A DNA stretch of 62,902 nucleotides from a virus. The position numbers and the translations under genes are program-made. The stretch lies in IMG/VR virus record IMGVR_UViG_3300034190_001790, positions 1-62,902 of that record; one strand, written 5' to 3'. The stretch's first letter is position 1; every line of letters starts with the position of its first letter. The notes below the pieces were generated by a model that was not told the DNA's origin, made no database searches, and saw only the letters and a list, made by a program, of their open reading frames with translations. This document shows positions 16,701 to 25,400 of the stretch, in pieces.

Positions 16701-18275
16701 GTATCTTTTTTTCAATTCAGGATCATTAGAGATTTTATAATTTAATCCCATAAATGTTACATCGTCTGTATTGTCAATAGTTTCTATAACATCTTCTTTA
16801 GTTTGAGCAACACTCTCACCTTGTGCATCAATTAACTTATACGTTGGTGGAAATAAAAAGCTTTCTGCTTTATTTAACATTGCTTTTTTTACTGGAGTAG
16901 TTACTGGATCTGTTACTTTATTTATGGCATAACTTATTGGTGCCTTACCAGCACCCCCAATAGTTTCAAACCCTATCTCTCTTACATCTTGCTCTTGTCC
17001 TACTAATGCTCTGGCAGCTGACTCACCTACACCACCACCAATCATTTCGGAAGCTAAGGTTGTTCCTATAGCAGCCTTACCAGTTAATTTTTTTGCCTTT
17101 ATAATTCGTCCACCTACTCCTAATGACAACCTGTCTATTATACCTATTGCAGCTCCTCTACCTACAGACTTTCTCCATATTCTATTAAAAGCATCTTCAT
17201 TTCTTAAAATAGACTTTATACCATCTTCATTAAATTCTAAGTCATCTCTTTTATCTATTTCTTCTTTTATAAATTCAGCAAATGATAAACTAGATTCTAA
17301 TGCACCTGAAGCCATAGCAAATGCTGTTCTTAATGTTCCTGGATTAAATGCTCCTACCAATGCTCCAGGGACTGCTCCTACTCCTCCAGCTATCGCTCCT
17401 GTACCAGCACCAACTGCACCACCAGCAGCTATAGTGGCACCACCAGCAGCTAAGGACGCAGGGTTTAATAATTGAGTGATTGTTTGTGCTCCTATCTGTA
17501 GAATAGCTGATGGATTTTTAGCCAAACCTTCTAAAAACCCAGCAAACTTATTATCAGCTTGATCATAAATTCTATTAAAATTCATCATCTCATCTGTAGT
17601 TCCTTGATTTTGTAATGCTTCTTGGGATTGTAAAAAGGCTTCTACCTGCTCATCAGTAGCGTCACTACCACTAATCATTAAAGCGGCTGCCTCATCAGCT
17701 GTATTCCCCTGCATAAGTCCTTGTTTACCAGCACGATATATATCTCCAATAAGATCTGTTACAGAATTTTTACCTACTAACTGTTCTAAGTATGTATCTT
17801 TTTCTTGAGAACCTTCTATAAAAAATTCTCCTCTGTTGTATAGCTCTTTAGTTTGGTCTCTTTGTTCAGGATTTACACTGGTAATTCCAGTATCTTCCAC
17901 TTCAATATCATCAATGGTAAGATCCTCTTCTATTGCCTGATTGTCATCATCTTTAAATGGAAGCCCTGTTGTTGGGTCTATTGGAGCTGTTGGTTCGTTT
18001 GAAGACTCCGATGAAAAAGGATCCTGACTTGGTTGTGAAGGAGACTCCATAGGCTCCTGATCCCCAGTAGGTTCGGAAACGTCTTTTTTTTTTAAGCCAT
18101 AGGCTTGCTCAAAAAATTCATAACTTTCAACCTCAAAGTTTGGCTCAATTACTTGCTCGTAAAATAACTTACGTTTTCTATCATCTTGAAGATAGGCGGT
18201 AAATTCCTCTATACTGCCTAATTCATAATCAGCAGCTAAAGCTTCGTATAATAATTTTATTGCTTTGTTGTTCAT
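10746..18275 (-). CDS. Giant internal virion/polyvalent protein with HEVFH metalloprotease motif, 2509 aa
   Basis: This is the largest gene. The N-terminus (LYEALAADYELGSIEEF..YLQDDRKRKLFYEQV) is helical and followed by an acidic linker. Residues about 270-315 form a glycine/alanine hydrophobic stretch that could enter membranes. HEVFH at residues 787-791 (IAHEVFHAIL) is a zinc-metallopeptidase motif. Long helical regions with basic clusters fill the C-terminal half, ending in a lysine-rich tail (GKRKPTMPKKPKR). Such giant multi-domain proteins in podoviruses are packed in the head or tail and ejected with DNA (internal virion or large polyvalent proteins). It follows the 636-aa and 291-aa genes with almost no gap, consistent with a three-gene ejection module. 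A virion RNA polymerase is an alternative, but no polymerase motif was seen. Confidence 0.7.
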   Translation of the reverse strand: MNNKAIKLLYEALAADYELGSIEEFTAYLQDDRKRKLFYEQVIEPNFEVESYEFFEQAYGLKKKDVSEPTGDQEPMESPSQPSQDPFSSESSNEPTAPIDPTTGLPFKDDDNQAIEEDLTIDDIEVEDTGITSVNPEQRDQTKELYNRGEFFIEGSQEKDTYLEQLVGKNSVTDLIGDIYRAGKQGLMQGNTADEAAALMISGSDATDEQVEAFLQSQEALQNQGTTDEMMNFNRIYDQADNKFAGFLEGLAKNPSAILQIGAQTITQLLNPASLAAGGATIAAGGAVGAGTGAIAGGVGAVPGALVGAFNPGTLRTAFAMASGALESSLSFAEFIKEEIDKRDDLEFNEDGIKSILRNEDAFNRIWRKSVGRGAAIGIIDRLSLGVGGRIIKAKKLTGKAAIGTTLASEMIGGGVGESAARALVGQEQDVREIGFETIGGAGKAPISYAINKVTDPVTTPVKKAMLNKAESFLFPPTYKLIDAQGESVAQTKEDVIETIDNTDDVTFMGLNYKISNDPELKKRYDDRKMRIITGENIRQKLEAAGITNQNNIDKIIELEIEKNNFIGNDTEAGKKRLKEIKEEISKISGITDDETVTDEVAAPLVEGLEGDGRRAGSGTVVLNDDGTIILNTVDREGSNTTRNKKFPQRIKEKQNSERKGKKSLKGVQSKVSDRVYIVEDQESKGRPDEAYSEIYAKGFDARTKDKDGNLNDREANEKALITRAEKAAIAMAKLLPGTNIVLHKTQKSYQRGYGFGSKPSSRGHYSSSSNDIHINMPYATEQTIAHEVFHAILANQFSKLTNVTRNMAETLKRQIKDPKLLKEIDLFISEYKPRQRNEEVLTKFIGKMAQSFDTLKAPEIKTVKTWVEKVVDFFAPSTPEIKEVTRDFVATDQNLKELLTALAEDITQGTEVESVDFSAFDVSDMGRPVEGADGPIPSNINNDGPSIEVNAEQIDRGGIDVNTIKRGDINELEGANAFVFAADQATYGMIESPSGTRFMFNGGFMYPYGSQSQGSNSAWVFSNETAAKKVLQKVTSSDGVGLVMSQAPAGVSGNLQFYDFLNAEIANAIEKGASPKEMVDFINQKLKLTKVAQGLQKKGLPTQIKDYQELQDLFKTTNFEVRGEFAKTFLSKESFEKFGIYPFAPLKTIDGNIESIVNDPALKNIDYGDVVSAIQFDKDGTVVRLNENDPGYHPAYPFSLPGKPIMVFNNGIDVRKIYPKAKPANPKMNQTPLGEREKTTAARSAMGGQYISNVPKDVQSEDATIDISQEKIDKKKIIGKKKPTEEAQTKDENQTYLFISQDPQLVAEVETNILKGLNQGFKKGLGTIREYLKTLKNDGRLGNKELGKILELVVEEDAFANKEARNETVEKIKKIFIDADRNAEYSKLRVKAKRAATNLKRSIGRIIGDAISGKDITLESLLREVVTIDPSVVPEKTYQAYKDIIDGLGDRLVILDNAEDAGLVAIKAREVLESMNDIYSRIPQLIALFLDNALISPNGTVAYKKTIDFLLDNDLITENDVKIMRAYRDTINPRIKKVKTEKQKAEEKKKLLEGIGKIKISKERTDQVSPLSFPFRKTREDVREFTKLIKDKKALEGLPNEDLSNIIRLANTINNGYAPGIMSRIISKIKAQRDAAPIVSDVKSKKIKLPTIEGMYSKLKTFNPFNKQSKFYNAMERGQLYNIDRLFGDFNTKKMFNAFFNDMAVNQQQMEVNNKKEDKLRDKARKLLEKAYTKLGVVSLNKVAEADARLMFYRIQLEYDTNKLTDKKVKPAIEWLDATIQYLEANQMYDPQSKREVEVLKKIRKDYDKKDVSVSSIYNKFNKQEKEALKILQQIDIDNTAKAVYAAQQRDAAFIARQNYTHISVRPKSRERVDINKDVINDFINSTDANRRPSTKSKSGIERTGLVSPIYTSAINASERGSKFTNLDYYMTTPVRKAKQTFKALKDKLIEDYKGSPPAEVQMFLESIDKAIGQSVQNVLGSNFVENSFMQMVQSSLQKLGYRTMLVSSYRAGVEYLSNMMFAAVHPKTFASGLAKRNKLSTEELINVLTNLGSKTITRVTGTNLMSSKVDLELLNKKSYKGERFVSAAKEKVMGVWDATGKKIQNFTALIADTLISSPDKMVMKPFLLGKLSDTFKEITGKDIDYNKIAANDEAYITENKEALDAAMKEADEFVTLIGATDNPFMSRLQGKDAKGMEELWVNFNNFMTTFLKQEYDTSVIGLAGVMQNTFGYGDSSISRAEGAKLMAAVTLRMTAYSLGIKVAGELMLEAFGVESEDEEKDFDQQVSQALATTFTSLIVGRNFGNAFKTIQNYNIEMLNAEYGDALRDGEYDQYRDAIQYNIIPLVRTGQDYKSGKGMDAGKIAPNFLGPYSPPVKSVAFALRKLTEPDRKTSEARRRQIREREERIPVEFLGNTGFIPLYRDVRKVLLADIYKDLKKKKEKTYSREELEELKKTNYREYKQVMYDKKLLRYEKALEKYKMYLRDKRGWRDANPGKRKPTMPKKPKR

Positions 18276-18281
18276 ATATTA

Positions 18282-20192
18282 TTATTCTGGTGGAACAGGT
18301 AATTTTCTTTTTCTCCTTTTAGCCTTTGTATCATACTTTTCTTTCTGTAATTTTCTTAAGTCTTTATCTACAGGGTCAATTAAGTTTCTTCTTACATAAT
18401 CAAACATCTGTGATGTCTTATCATAAAAATCTTCATTAGCACCCATACCTTTTTTATCATAATTATTTAGACCCTTTTTTAAGGTATCTATAAATCCATC
18501 TCCATCAGTATCGACTCCAAAATATCCAGCTGGTATTGTACCGAACTGTAATGACTCTTTATCTTTTTGAGTAACTGGATCATTTTTATCATCGTTAGAT
18601 AATAATTTAATCTTGCTCAATTGTTGAAACCTTGTTGGTGCAGTAGGATCTATGTTAAATTGCTTTAAATCCGCTTCTCTTCTTGGTAAGCTACTTTTTA
18701 GTGGTGGGTAGGTTATATTTTTATCACCCATCTCTACAACTAATCTGTCAGAACCATCATCTAGATACTTAAGATCAAAAGGCTTTTGTCCTGGATACTC
18801 TCCCCTTTCTAAATCAGTAAACATATTTGGATCTAACACTCCCTGAATAACATTACGAAAGACATCTCTAACCTGTGTGTCTGGATCATAAAGCATAGTT
18901 TTAGTAATATTCTCATCTAGCTTACTATCAATATAATCAGATGCACTCTTACCGTTCATGACTTGATTCTTAGATTTATCTCTTCCATATACAGCTGGTG
19001 AGTATTTAATTAACTCAAACTCCTCATCTATTGCTTGATTTACATCCTCATCATTTTGATCAAGCTGTCTTCTCTTTAAATCTAAAAGTTGTTTTTGATA
19101 ATCCGTAAGAGTTTCACCTGGTTTAATTGATTCTACGTCATCTAGCATTACAAGCATTCTGTTTTTAACAGCTTCCTGAGCAACTATTTGTTGAGCCTCC
19201 CAATTTGGTGCGTCATCAACTGGCACTGGCATTCCTGTACTCTCATCATACCTTACAAGAACTTTAGAAGGATCTTTTTTTGCTTCAGCAAGACTGGTTG
19301 TTGGCTCATATTTATTACCATTTTCATCGGTTCCTACAATGTCTCCTAGTACACTAAATATTTTGTAGTCATTAGACAAAAATCCATTTACAGTTCCATT
19401 AATATAGTCTTTAATTTCTTTTGTTTCCATTGCCTGTTTTTGTCCTTCAACAGTCAACACTCCACCATCTGGTCTTCTATCATCTCCCTCACCCGTCATA
19501 GTTAAAGATGCAACAACTAATTTTCCTAACTGATCAACTGATCCTCTAAGGTCTGTATCTATACTATTATCTTTAGATACGTTTTGTATTTGTGTATTAA
19601 ACCTATTAGATAACTGATTTAAACTAACATGACGAGATGGGTCATTAGACACTGCCCCATTCTTATCTCTTCTAAGTAAAGAAAGCGTTCCTGTTTGTGG
19701 ATTTACAAAACCAGTGACTCCTTTTAAATTTCCAAACTCGGCATTTTGTTTATTAAACCAAACTTCAAAAGACGATGCGTCTCCATCATCAGCTCTTTTT
19801 ACCATTTCAGCATAGTCTGCCTCCCATCTTTTACTTATGTTTCCAAACTGCTGCCAGTCTCCTAAAACTCTTTGTTTGTTTTGTGCAAGTTCAGTTTGAG
19901 AAATAAGTCCCCTGTTAAATAAATCTTGCTGTACTCTTAAAAATTCTGCTGAATCACCTGACATTCCTAGTGCTAAATTTTGTAAAGTCTGGCTTGTATA
20001 CTCTTCCATTTCGCTTACCTTATCGGTAGCGTCAATAGTATCCTGAGCAATTTTTTCTCTTTCAGCCGCTCTCTCTTCTCTTATTCTTAATAGGTCTCCA
20101 GTTAATTTATTAGCTACAGTCCCCCAATCTACTGTAGTTTTTTGTAAATCTCTTTCAACGTATGTATTAAAATTTATATCTTTTCTAGCCAT
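18282..20192 (-). CDS. Probable internal virion protein with EF-hand-like loop, 636 aa
   Basis: Mostly helical and charged, with a long N-terminal helix (EERAAEREKIAQ...DKVSEMEEYTSQTL). Near residues 561-571 is DTDGDGFIDTL, which fits a calcium-binding EF-hand/dockerin loop (D-x-D-x-D-G-x-I-D). The tail is very basic (KAKRRKRKLPVPPE). Its start overlaps the stop of the 291-aa gene as TAATG and its stop lies 6 nt before the 2509-aa gene. Position and composition suggest a second ejection protein; function beyond that is not visible. Confidence 0.6.
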   Translation of the reverse strand: MARKDINFNTYVERDLQKTTVDWGTVANKLTGDLLRIREERAAEREKIAQDTIDATDKVSEMEEYTSQTLQNLALGMSGDSAEFLRVQQDLFNRGLISQTELAQNKQRVLGDWQQFGNISKRWEADYAEMVKRADDGDASSFEVWFNKQNAEFGNLKGVTGFVNPQTGTLSLLRRDKNGAVSNDPSRHVSLNQLSNRFNTQIQNVSKDNSIDTDLRGSVDQLGKLVVASLTMTGEGDDRRPDGGVLTVEGQKQAMETKEIKDYINGTVNGFLSNDYKIFSVLGDIVGTDENGNKYEPTTSLAEAKKDPSKVLVRYDESTGMPVPVDDAPNWEAQQIVAQEAVKNRMLVMLDDVESIKPGETLTDYQKQLLDLKRRQLDQNDEDVNQAIDEEFELIKYSPAVYGRDKSKNQVMNGKSASDYIDSKLDENITKTMLYDPDTQVRDVFRNVIQGVLDPNMFTDLERGEYPGQKPFDLKYLDDGSDRLVVEMGDKNITYPPLKSSLPRREADLKQFNIDPTAPTRFQQLSKIKLLSNDDKNDPVTQKDKESLQFGTIPAGYFGVDTDGDGFIDTLKKGLNNYDKKGMGANEDFYDKTSQMFDYVRRNLIDPVDKDLRKLQKEKYDTKAKRRKRKLPVPPE

Positions 20193-21067
20193 TATGATGG
20201 TCTTAATGAGTTCAACCTATCTTGAAAACCAAATGCATAATCTACCTTTGGTTCAAAATTGTATCTGTACGTATTACTCAAATCCATTTGAGTGTCAAAT
20301 GCTGTAGGATCGTCTTCGACATTTTTTACCAATATAGGCTTAGATTCAGCTACTGCTGGCTTAACTTTTACAGCAGGTTTTATAATAGTTAGTTTTCCAT
20401 TATCTATTTTATAATTACTTGGGTTTTGTAAAAATACATTTCTATCTATGCCTTGAGCTTTAAATAAAGCTTCATTATCTTTATAAGTTTTAGATAGTGC
20501 TTTGTCGGCTTCACTCATGGTGTTTAGTTCTTGAGCCGATGCAGCGGCAGTGATTCCTCCTATAACAGAATTTACAGCTCCTGCCTGCAACATACCTACC
20601 TGCTCATCAGCTTGTGCCGCTCTTTTAGCTTGATCTTGTGCCTGAGCTACATCCATTGCTGCTAATTGCTGTGTCATGTTTTCTTCACCTTCTGCCTTTA
20701 ATTTGTCTAATTCAAACATTTGTTGAGCTTGTTGTGCTCTAATTTGTTGTGTATTTTCATTAGACGCAGCAGCTACTCTTCCTACACCTGCGGCTAAAGT
20801 TCTTGAGTCCGCCTGCTGTAATGCTTCAATATTGTCTCTTTGTACTTGTGCGTTTGCTTCGTATGCTTGGTCATATGCTTCAGTAGGAATTTTTAATCCT
20901 TCATAATAGTTTTTTTGTATTTTAGCTTTTGCATCATTCATTAGTCTTGCCGCAGCTCTATCTGCCGTCTTTTGTGCATCTCTTGCTTTTCCAGCTTGAA
21001 CTAAATTCATACCTGCTCCTACAGCTGCCCCACCTAAAGCTATTATTGTTGCTGTTGTTAATGCCAT
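20192..21067 (-). CDS. Probable internal virion protein, alanine-rich, 291 aa
   Basis: The N-terminus (TTATIIALGGAAVGAGMNLVQAG) is a Gly/Ala-rich hydrophobic segment, followed by a long alanine/glutamine-rich helix (about residues 25-185), as in the small ejection protein of T7-like phages (gp14 type). The C-terminal 100 residues are less ordered. It is the first of three consecutive genes (291, 636, 2509 aa) that probably form the internal core ejected through the envelope. Homology to gp14 is by shape, not by sequence identity. Confidence 0.6.
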   Translation of the reverse strand: MALTTATIIALGGAAVGAGMNLVQAGKARDAQKTADRAAARLMNDAKAKIQKNYYEGLKIPTEAYDQAYEANAQVQRDNIEALQQADSRTLAAGVGRVAAASNENTQQIRAQQAQQMFELDKLKAEGEENMTQQLAAMDVAQAQDQAKRAAQADEQVGMLQAGAVNSVIGGITAAASAQELNTMSEADKALSKTYKDNEALFKAQGIDRNVFLQNPSNYKIDNGKLTIIKPAVKVKPAVAESKPILVKNVEDDPTAFDTQMDLSNTYRYNFEPKVDYAFGFQDRLNSLRPS

Positions 21068-21469
21068 TTATAATATTTTAATCATTTCTTGCGTATTACT
21101 ATCACCCTTCATGTAACCTAACTCTTGGTATATCTCAATTAAAGACTTGCTTTTTAAAAGTGAATATACATATTTTTTTTCTAATGTTGTTGCTAAACTT
21201 GTTATCGTCTGCACCAACATTAATAGTGCTTCTTTTCTAATCTTTCTGTCTTTAAATTTAAAACTAGATATAATCCACTCTAACAAAACTACATTAGAGT
21301 TAGTTATATACATATACCCAGCACAAATTGGTTCATCATTATAATAAACCATATACCCCATGTCTGGTAAAAAATCTTTTTTAGGGGCAGTCCATTTCCA
21401 GTCTTTCCACCAGCCGCATAATATATCATCATAATCGTTATCACTTAGTGGTTTGATATTTAAAGCCAT
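21068..21469 (-). CDS. GNAT-like acetyltransferase, 133 aa
   Basis: Pattern of the GNAT fold: N-terminal strand-helix (LSDNDYDDILCGWWKDW), central strand with acceptor-side residues (GYMVYYNDEPICAGYMYITNSNVVLLEWIIS), a helix after KFKDRKIRKEALLMLVQTI, and a C-terminal YQELGYMKGD typical of the last GNAT helix and strand. The pyrophosphate-binding Q/R-x-x-G-x-G/A loop is degenerate (FKDRKIRKEA). Such genes occur among structural genes of several podoviruses, where they may modify a virion or host protein. Substrate unknown. Confidence 0.6.
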   Translation of the reverse strand: MALNIKPLSDNDYDDILCGWWKDWKWTAPKKDFLPDMGYMVYYNDEPICAGYMYITNSNVVLLEWIISSFKFKDRKIRKEALLMLVQTITSLATTLEKKYVYSLLKSKSLIEIYQELGYMKGDSNTQEMIKIL

Positions 21470-21474
21470 CTATG

Positions 21475-21482
21475 CAAAGATA
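21475..21482 (-). promoter_or_regulatory. -7 box TATCTTTG for the GNAT gene
   Basis: On the minus strand TATCTTTG fits TAnnTTTG. It lies only 5 nt before the ATG at 21,469, so the transcript would be leaderless or nearly so. No -33 box is evident. Confidence 0.35.
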
Positions 21483-21489
21483 ATAAAAT

Positions 21490-22242
21490 CTATGGATAAC
21501 TTTTCATCACGCTACTACCTACAGAAAACAGTTCAACTGGAGTCGTGTCTGAGTTTTCTAGCTTAAATCTCATAAAATATCCACGGGCTCCATGCGACTC
21601 TGCAACAGGATCTTTGTAATAAAAAGCAAACTGATTTGGTGATGGATTATTTAATACTACTGCAATAGTAACAGTGTTAGTTGCTTGGTTAATAGCTGTA
21701 ATAACTCCTGTAGGACGAGAAGATGTTGGAGTTACTTGATGGTATAGTGTGTCACCAACACTAATTATATTTCCTAAACTTACATTAAAGACCACATCTA
21801 TTCCAACAAAAGCAATATTAACTGCCGCAATATCTCCTATACCGTTAGCAGATCTTAGCTTAAAGTTTACAGTTGTGCTTTTGTTTCTAATAAAAGAAAA
21901 CCACTCGCCTTCTTTTTGTTCAAAATATGTACTGAGCATATTTCCGTTACCTAAATCCGTTTCTAAAGTTTCTACACCCCATGCAGCGTCACTCTCTAAA
22001 GACATTGTTTTAAAAAGTTTTATTGTTTGTGGTTCAACATTAAACACTCCTGTAATATTCGACTTATACTGTACACCATAATAATTGTTTCTAGTTTCAT
22101 TTGTGTTGTGCCTATACAACTGGCCTTGATGAAATGAGTAGAAAAAACTATTCATTCCAATTAAATAATCAGGTATGAATGAATAAAAAGATGGCCATCC
22201 TTTTACTCCGTCACTATAAGATAATGTTTCTTTTATTGCCAT
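21490..22242 (-). CDS. Putative virion structural protein, 250 aa
   Basis: Beta-rich protein with aromatic N-terminus (KGWPSFYSFIPDYLIGMNSFFYSFHQGQLY) and a central small domain with Gly/Val/Thr turns (SVGDTLYHQVTPTSSRPTGVITAINQ). It ends in ELFSVGSSVMKSYP. It lies between the 1645-aa tail protein and the ejection proteins, in a run of virion genes. I take it as a tail component, perhaps part of the distal tail; no named family is recognised. Confidence 0.55.
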   Translation of the reverse strand: MAIKETLSYSDGVKGWPSFYSFIPDYLIGMNSFFYSFHQGQLYRHNTNETRNNYYGVQYKSNITGVFNVEPQTIKLFKTMSLESDAAWGVETLETDLGNGNMLSTYFEQKEGEWFSFIRNKSTTVNFKLRSANGIGDIAAVNIAFVGIDVVFNVSLGNIISVGDTLYHQVTPTSSRPTGVITAINQATNTVTIAVVLNNPSPNQFAFYYKDPVAESHGARGYFMRFKLENSDTTPVELFSVGSSVMKSYP

Positions 22243-22243
22243 A

Positions 22244-22411
22244 TTAACAGTTTGCGTAAGGTTCTAGTTTTCCATTTAATTGTTGTCTAACTACTCCACC
22301 AAATGAATACCACCCATCAGCTGCTGGTACAGTTAGTTTTTGATCGTCATATACTGCATATGCAAAAGCAAAGTTGCTTCCGTCATGCCATTTATTTACT
22401 GTTGTTGCCAT
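22244..22411 (-). CDS. Small hypothetical protein, 55 aa
   Basis: The frame MATTVNKWHDGSNFAFAY... reads 55 codons to TAA and exactly fills the space between the 1645-aa and 250-aa genes, 11 nt after the former and 1 nt before the latter. Codon use is like its neighbours. It looks like a small beta-rich virion-associated protein; function unknown. Confidence 0.55.
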   Translation of the reverse strand: MATTVNKWHDGSNFAFAYAVYDDQKLTVPAADGWYSFGGVVRQQLNGKLEPYANC

Positions 22412-22422
22412 ATTTTAATTTA

Positions 22423-25400
22423 TTAAGGACATGATAATATACTTGTAACATCAGATGTTAATGATTGTATATACATCACATCACCATTTGCTAAATAATA
22501 ATAACCAGGATCAGCTATAACTCCCTGATTACAAGGTATTGAAGGGTTTGGCCCTGAAGTTTTCCAAACCTTGTCTCCAACTACAGGAAAAGTTCCTGTT
22601 CCATTATGGAAATAATTAGTTGGTCTCATTGGAATACCTGCTCCTCCGTTACAAGCATCTACAAATAATCCTTGAACATCAGATGCAGAAAACTCAGTAC
22701 AGTTTGAAGTTGGATTACACCCTATACAAGCATCGGTTGCGTCTATTGTAGAGTAACACATATCTTCATTTCTTCTATCTCTAAAATCCCAAACTAAATA
22801 CAATGTTTGAGTGCTTGCCCCTATAGTAATTGCTGAAGAAGTAGCAGTATATATTTGATCTACATTGTTAGAATCAGGATTTGAACCTACAATCGGCCCT
22901 AAAGGAGTGTTAAGTAAAGCTAAATTAAATGTAGCTCCTGAGCTAGCTGGTAAATTATTATCAGGTATAACATAAAATCTATTCTCAGTATCACTAAAGA
23001 CAAATGAATCAGGTGGTATACTATTTGAACGCATTGTTACTGTTGATCCGTCTGCTGGATACATACCAATAGAAGACTGTCCTGTGTTTATTTGATATGC
23101 ACTAACATTTTCTGTAGGACTAAAAGATACTGGTTCTGACTCTAACGAGCTAGTTATTTGTCCGTTACTCCAACTATATTCATAATGAATAGTTTGAGGA
23201 GTATTACCACTTAACCCGCTTATAGGAGATCCTAAGACAACTTTGACAACATTAAGTGTTTGAGTTGCTACGCATTTTGCAAATAAATTATAAGAAGACT
23301 CTGCGTTAGGAGTTACTGTTATTGTGGCTGTTTTTGGAAAAGACTTATTCTTGTTTATTGTAATAACTGTATTGCTTGTTAAGTTATTATTAGTTGTGGT
23401 ATTACCATCCCATACAACAACAACATTTACATCCATAGACCCTCCACTAGGATTTATTACAACATCAAAGTTTCCTGTTGCACTTGTTACGTCTACTGTT
23501 ATTGAAAAAGGTACCGTTGTATTTCTTTTTTGTATTCTAGCACCGCACTCTATAGTTTCAGTAGTCATTGGTATAGGAGTGTTGTTAGTAGAAAAAACAT
23601 ACTCGTCCATATAAGGATCGTATCCTCCTAATTTTTGTGTAGTCAACTGATCTCCAAATTTATTTCTAAAATATGATCTCATACCATAAGTAGAAACAAC
23701 TTCTAGTGTGTCGTTTTTTAATTCTGCTCCTGTTAATTTTATTATAGCACCTCTTTTTGTATCACTAAAATACATATCTCTACCCCAGCTTGTAAAACTT
23801 TCAGGATTAAAACTAATTCCATACTCCTCTATTCTAGCTATTTGTTGTCCTAATATTTCTGGAACAGAAACAATAGCACCTCCACCCGTAGAATCACTTA
23901 TTAAGTTTTTGTTTGCCAATACATAAGTTATTCTATCTTCTTGTAATACTAATATATCTGTTTGCCTAGCGTGTAATTTCATAATAGGCCCAAATATTAA
24001 TTCACAGTCTTTGAAGTTAACTAACCCCAAGTTAAACTCATTTAAATTATTTACATTAGAAGAGCCGCTAAATACACCGCTATATGTTAGTCCAGCAAAC
24101 CTATCAGCTTCTTCAAATAATGTGTTGCTTACGGCAGAAACTCTTTCTCCTATTACAAAAAAGTTAGAAGTAGAAAGATCTTTATATCTAAAACTTTCAA
24201 TTCCATTACCAAAAGTATAACAGTCTGCAAAAGGTAAAGTAATTATAGCAGGAGTATTAGTAGAAATAACTTGATTTTGTGAACCTGTTTTATCATTTGA
24301 ATAGTGAGCCAAATCTCCATTAATATCTGGTTTTATAGAATAAGATTCAGAAGACTCATAAAATAAATCTGCATCTGCTACAGCAGGCTTGGTTTCAAAA
24401 GCCATAAAATTATTATTTCTATTTACAGTAATTTGTACCTCCGTATTTACAGGTCTTAAGTCAAGTCTAAGAGGCCCCGTTACTGGACTAACTACTGTTC
24501 TTACGTTTAAAAACAGCTCACTTGTAGCCGATGAATAGTTGTCAGATGTAAACCAAAACTGTACTTTAGGTTCAGGGCCAGCAGGAGGCCCTCCTCCTAT
24601 TGCATATGCAGTAGGATAATAAATAGCTTCAGCGTCTAAACATCCTGTGTTTTCCATAAAGTTTTCAGGGTTTAATCCCTCTTGATCAAAAAAGTCTTTG
24701 AAGTTTGTTGCATCGCTAGATGCTGTTACTTCAAATCTAAAAGGAACTGTTTCAAAATTTAAATCACACTTAGCAAAGTAGGCATACCCTCTCCAAGACC
24801 TAAAAGTCATTTGAACATCTGAACCTTCAGGTATATCAAAAACATTCACAACTCCACTATCGTCTGTAGTAAAACATGGGTATGATACAGTTCCATACCC
24901 ACTATCTACCTTTTTAGTTTCATATCCGTTATCTATAAGTGCATTGGCAGATGTTTGTGCACGAAATCCTTGAGGGCGTATCAGCATATATAAACCAGCA
25001 GGAGCTCCCGAAGGTAAATTATTATCTTGCCCTGTACCTGTCCCTCCTCTAGACTTTGCCTCTACTTCTAAAACTGTTGTAGTTATCAGTCTTGGAACAG
25101 TTTGACCATCTGATTGTATTTTTACTGTTAATATGTCGTTTTTGTTTACTATGGCTGTAGCATCTCCCTCTAATCTTACCCATGCTAAACCTTGATCAAA
25201 TTGATCGGTAAAGATTGCATCACTATAAATTATATTATAAGCACCTAATGAAGGTTTAACAAAAAACTTATAACGACTAGCCCAAAAAGGCGGTTTATTG
25301 TTTACAGTTGCTACTATGGTATTTATACTGGTTGATTCGGAAGCAGGAAAAAATACTGTGTTATTAGGTGAAACAAGAACAGTAGTTGACCTACCAAAAT

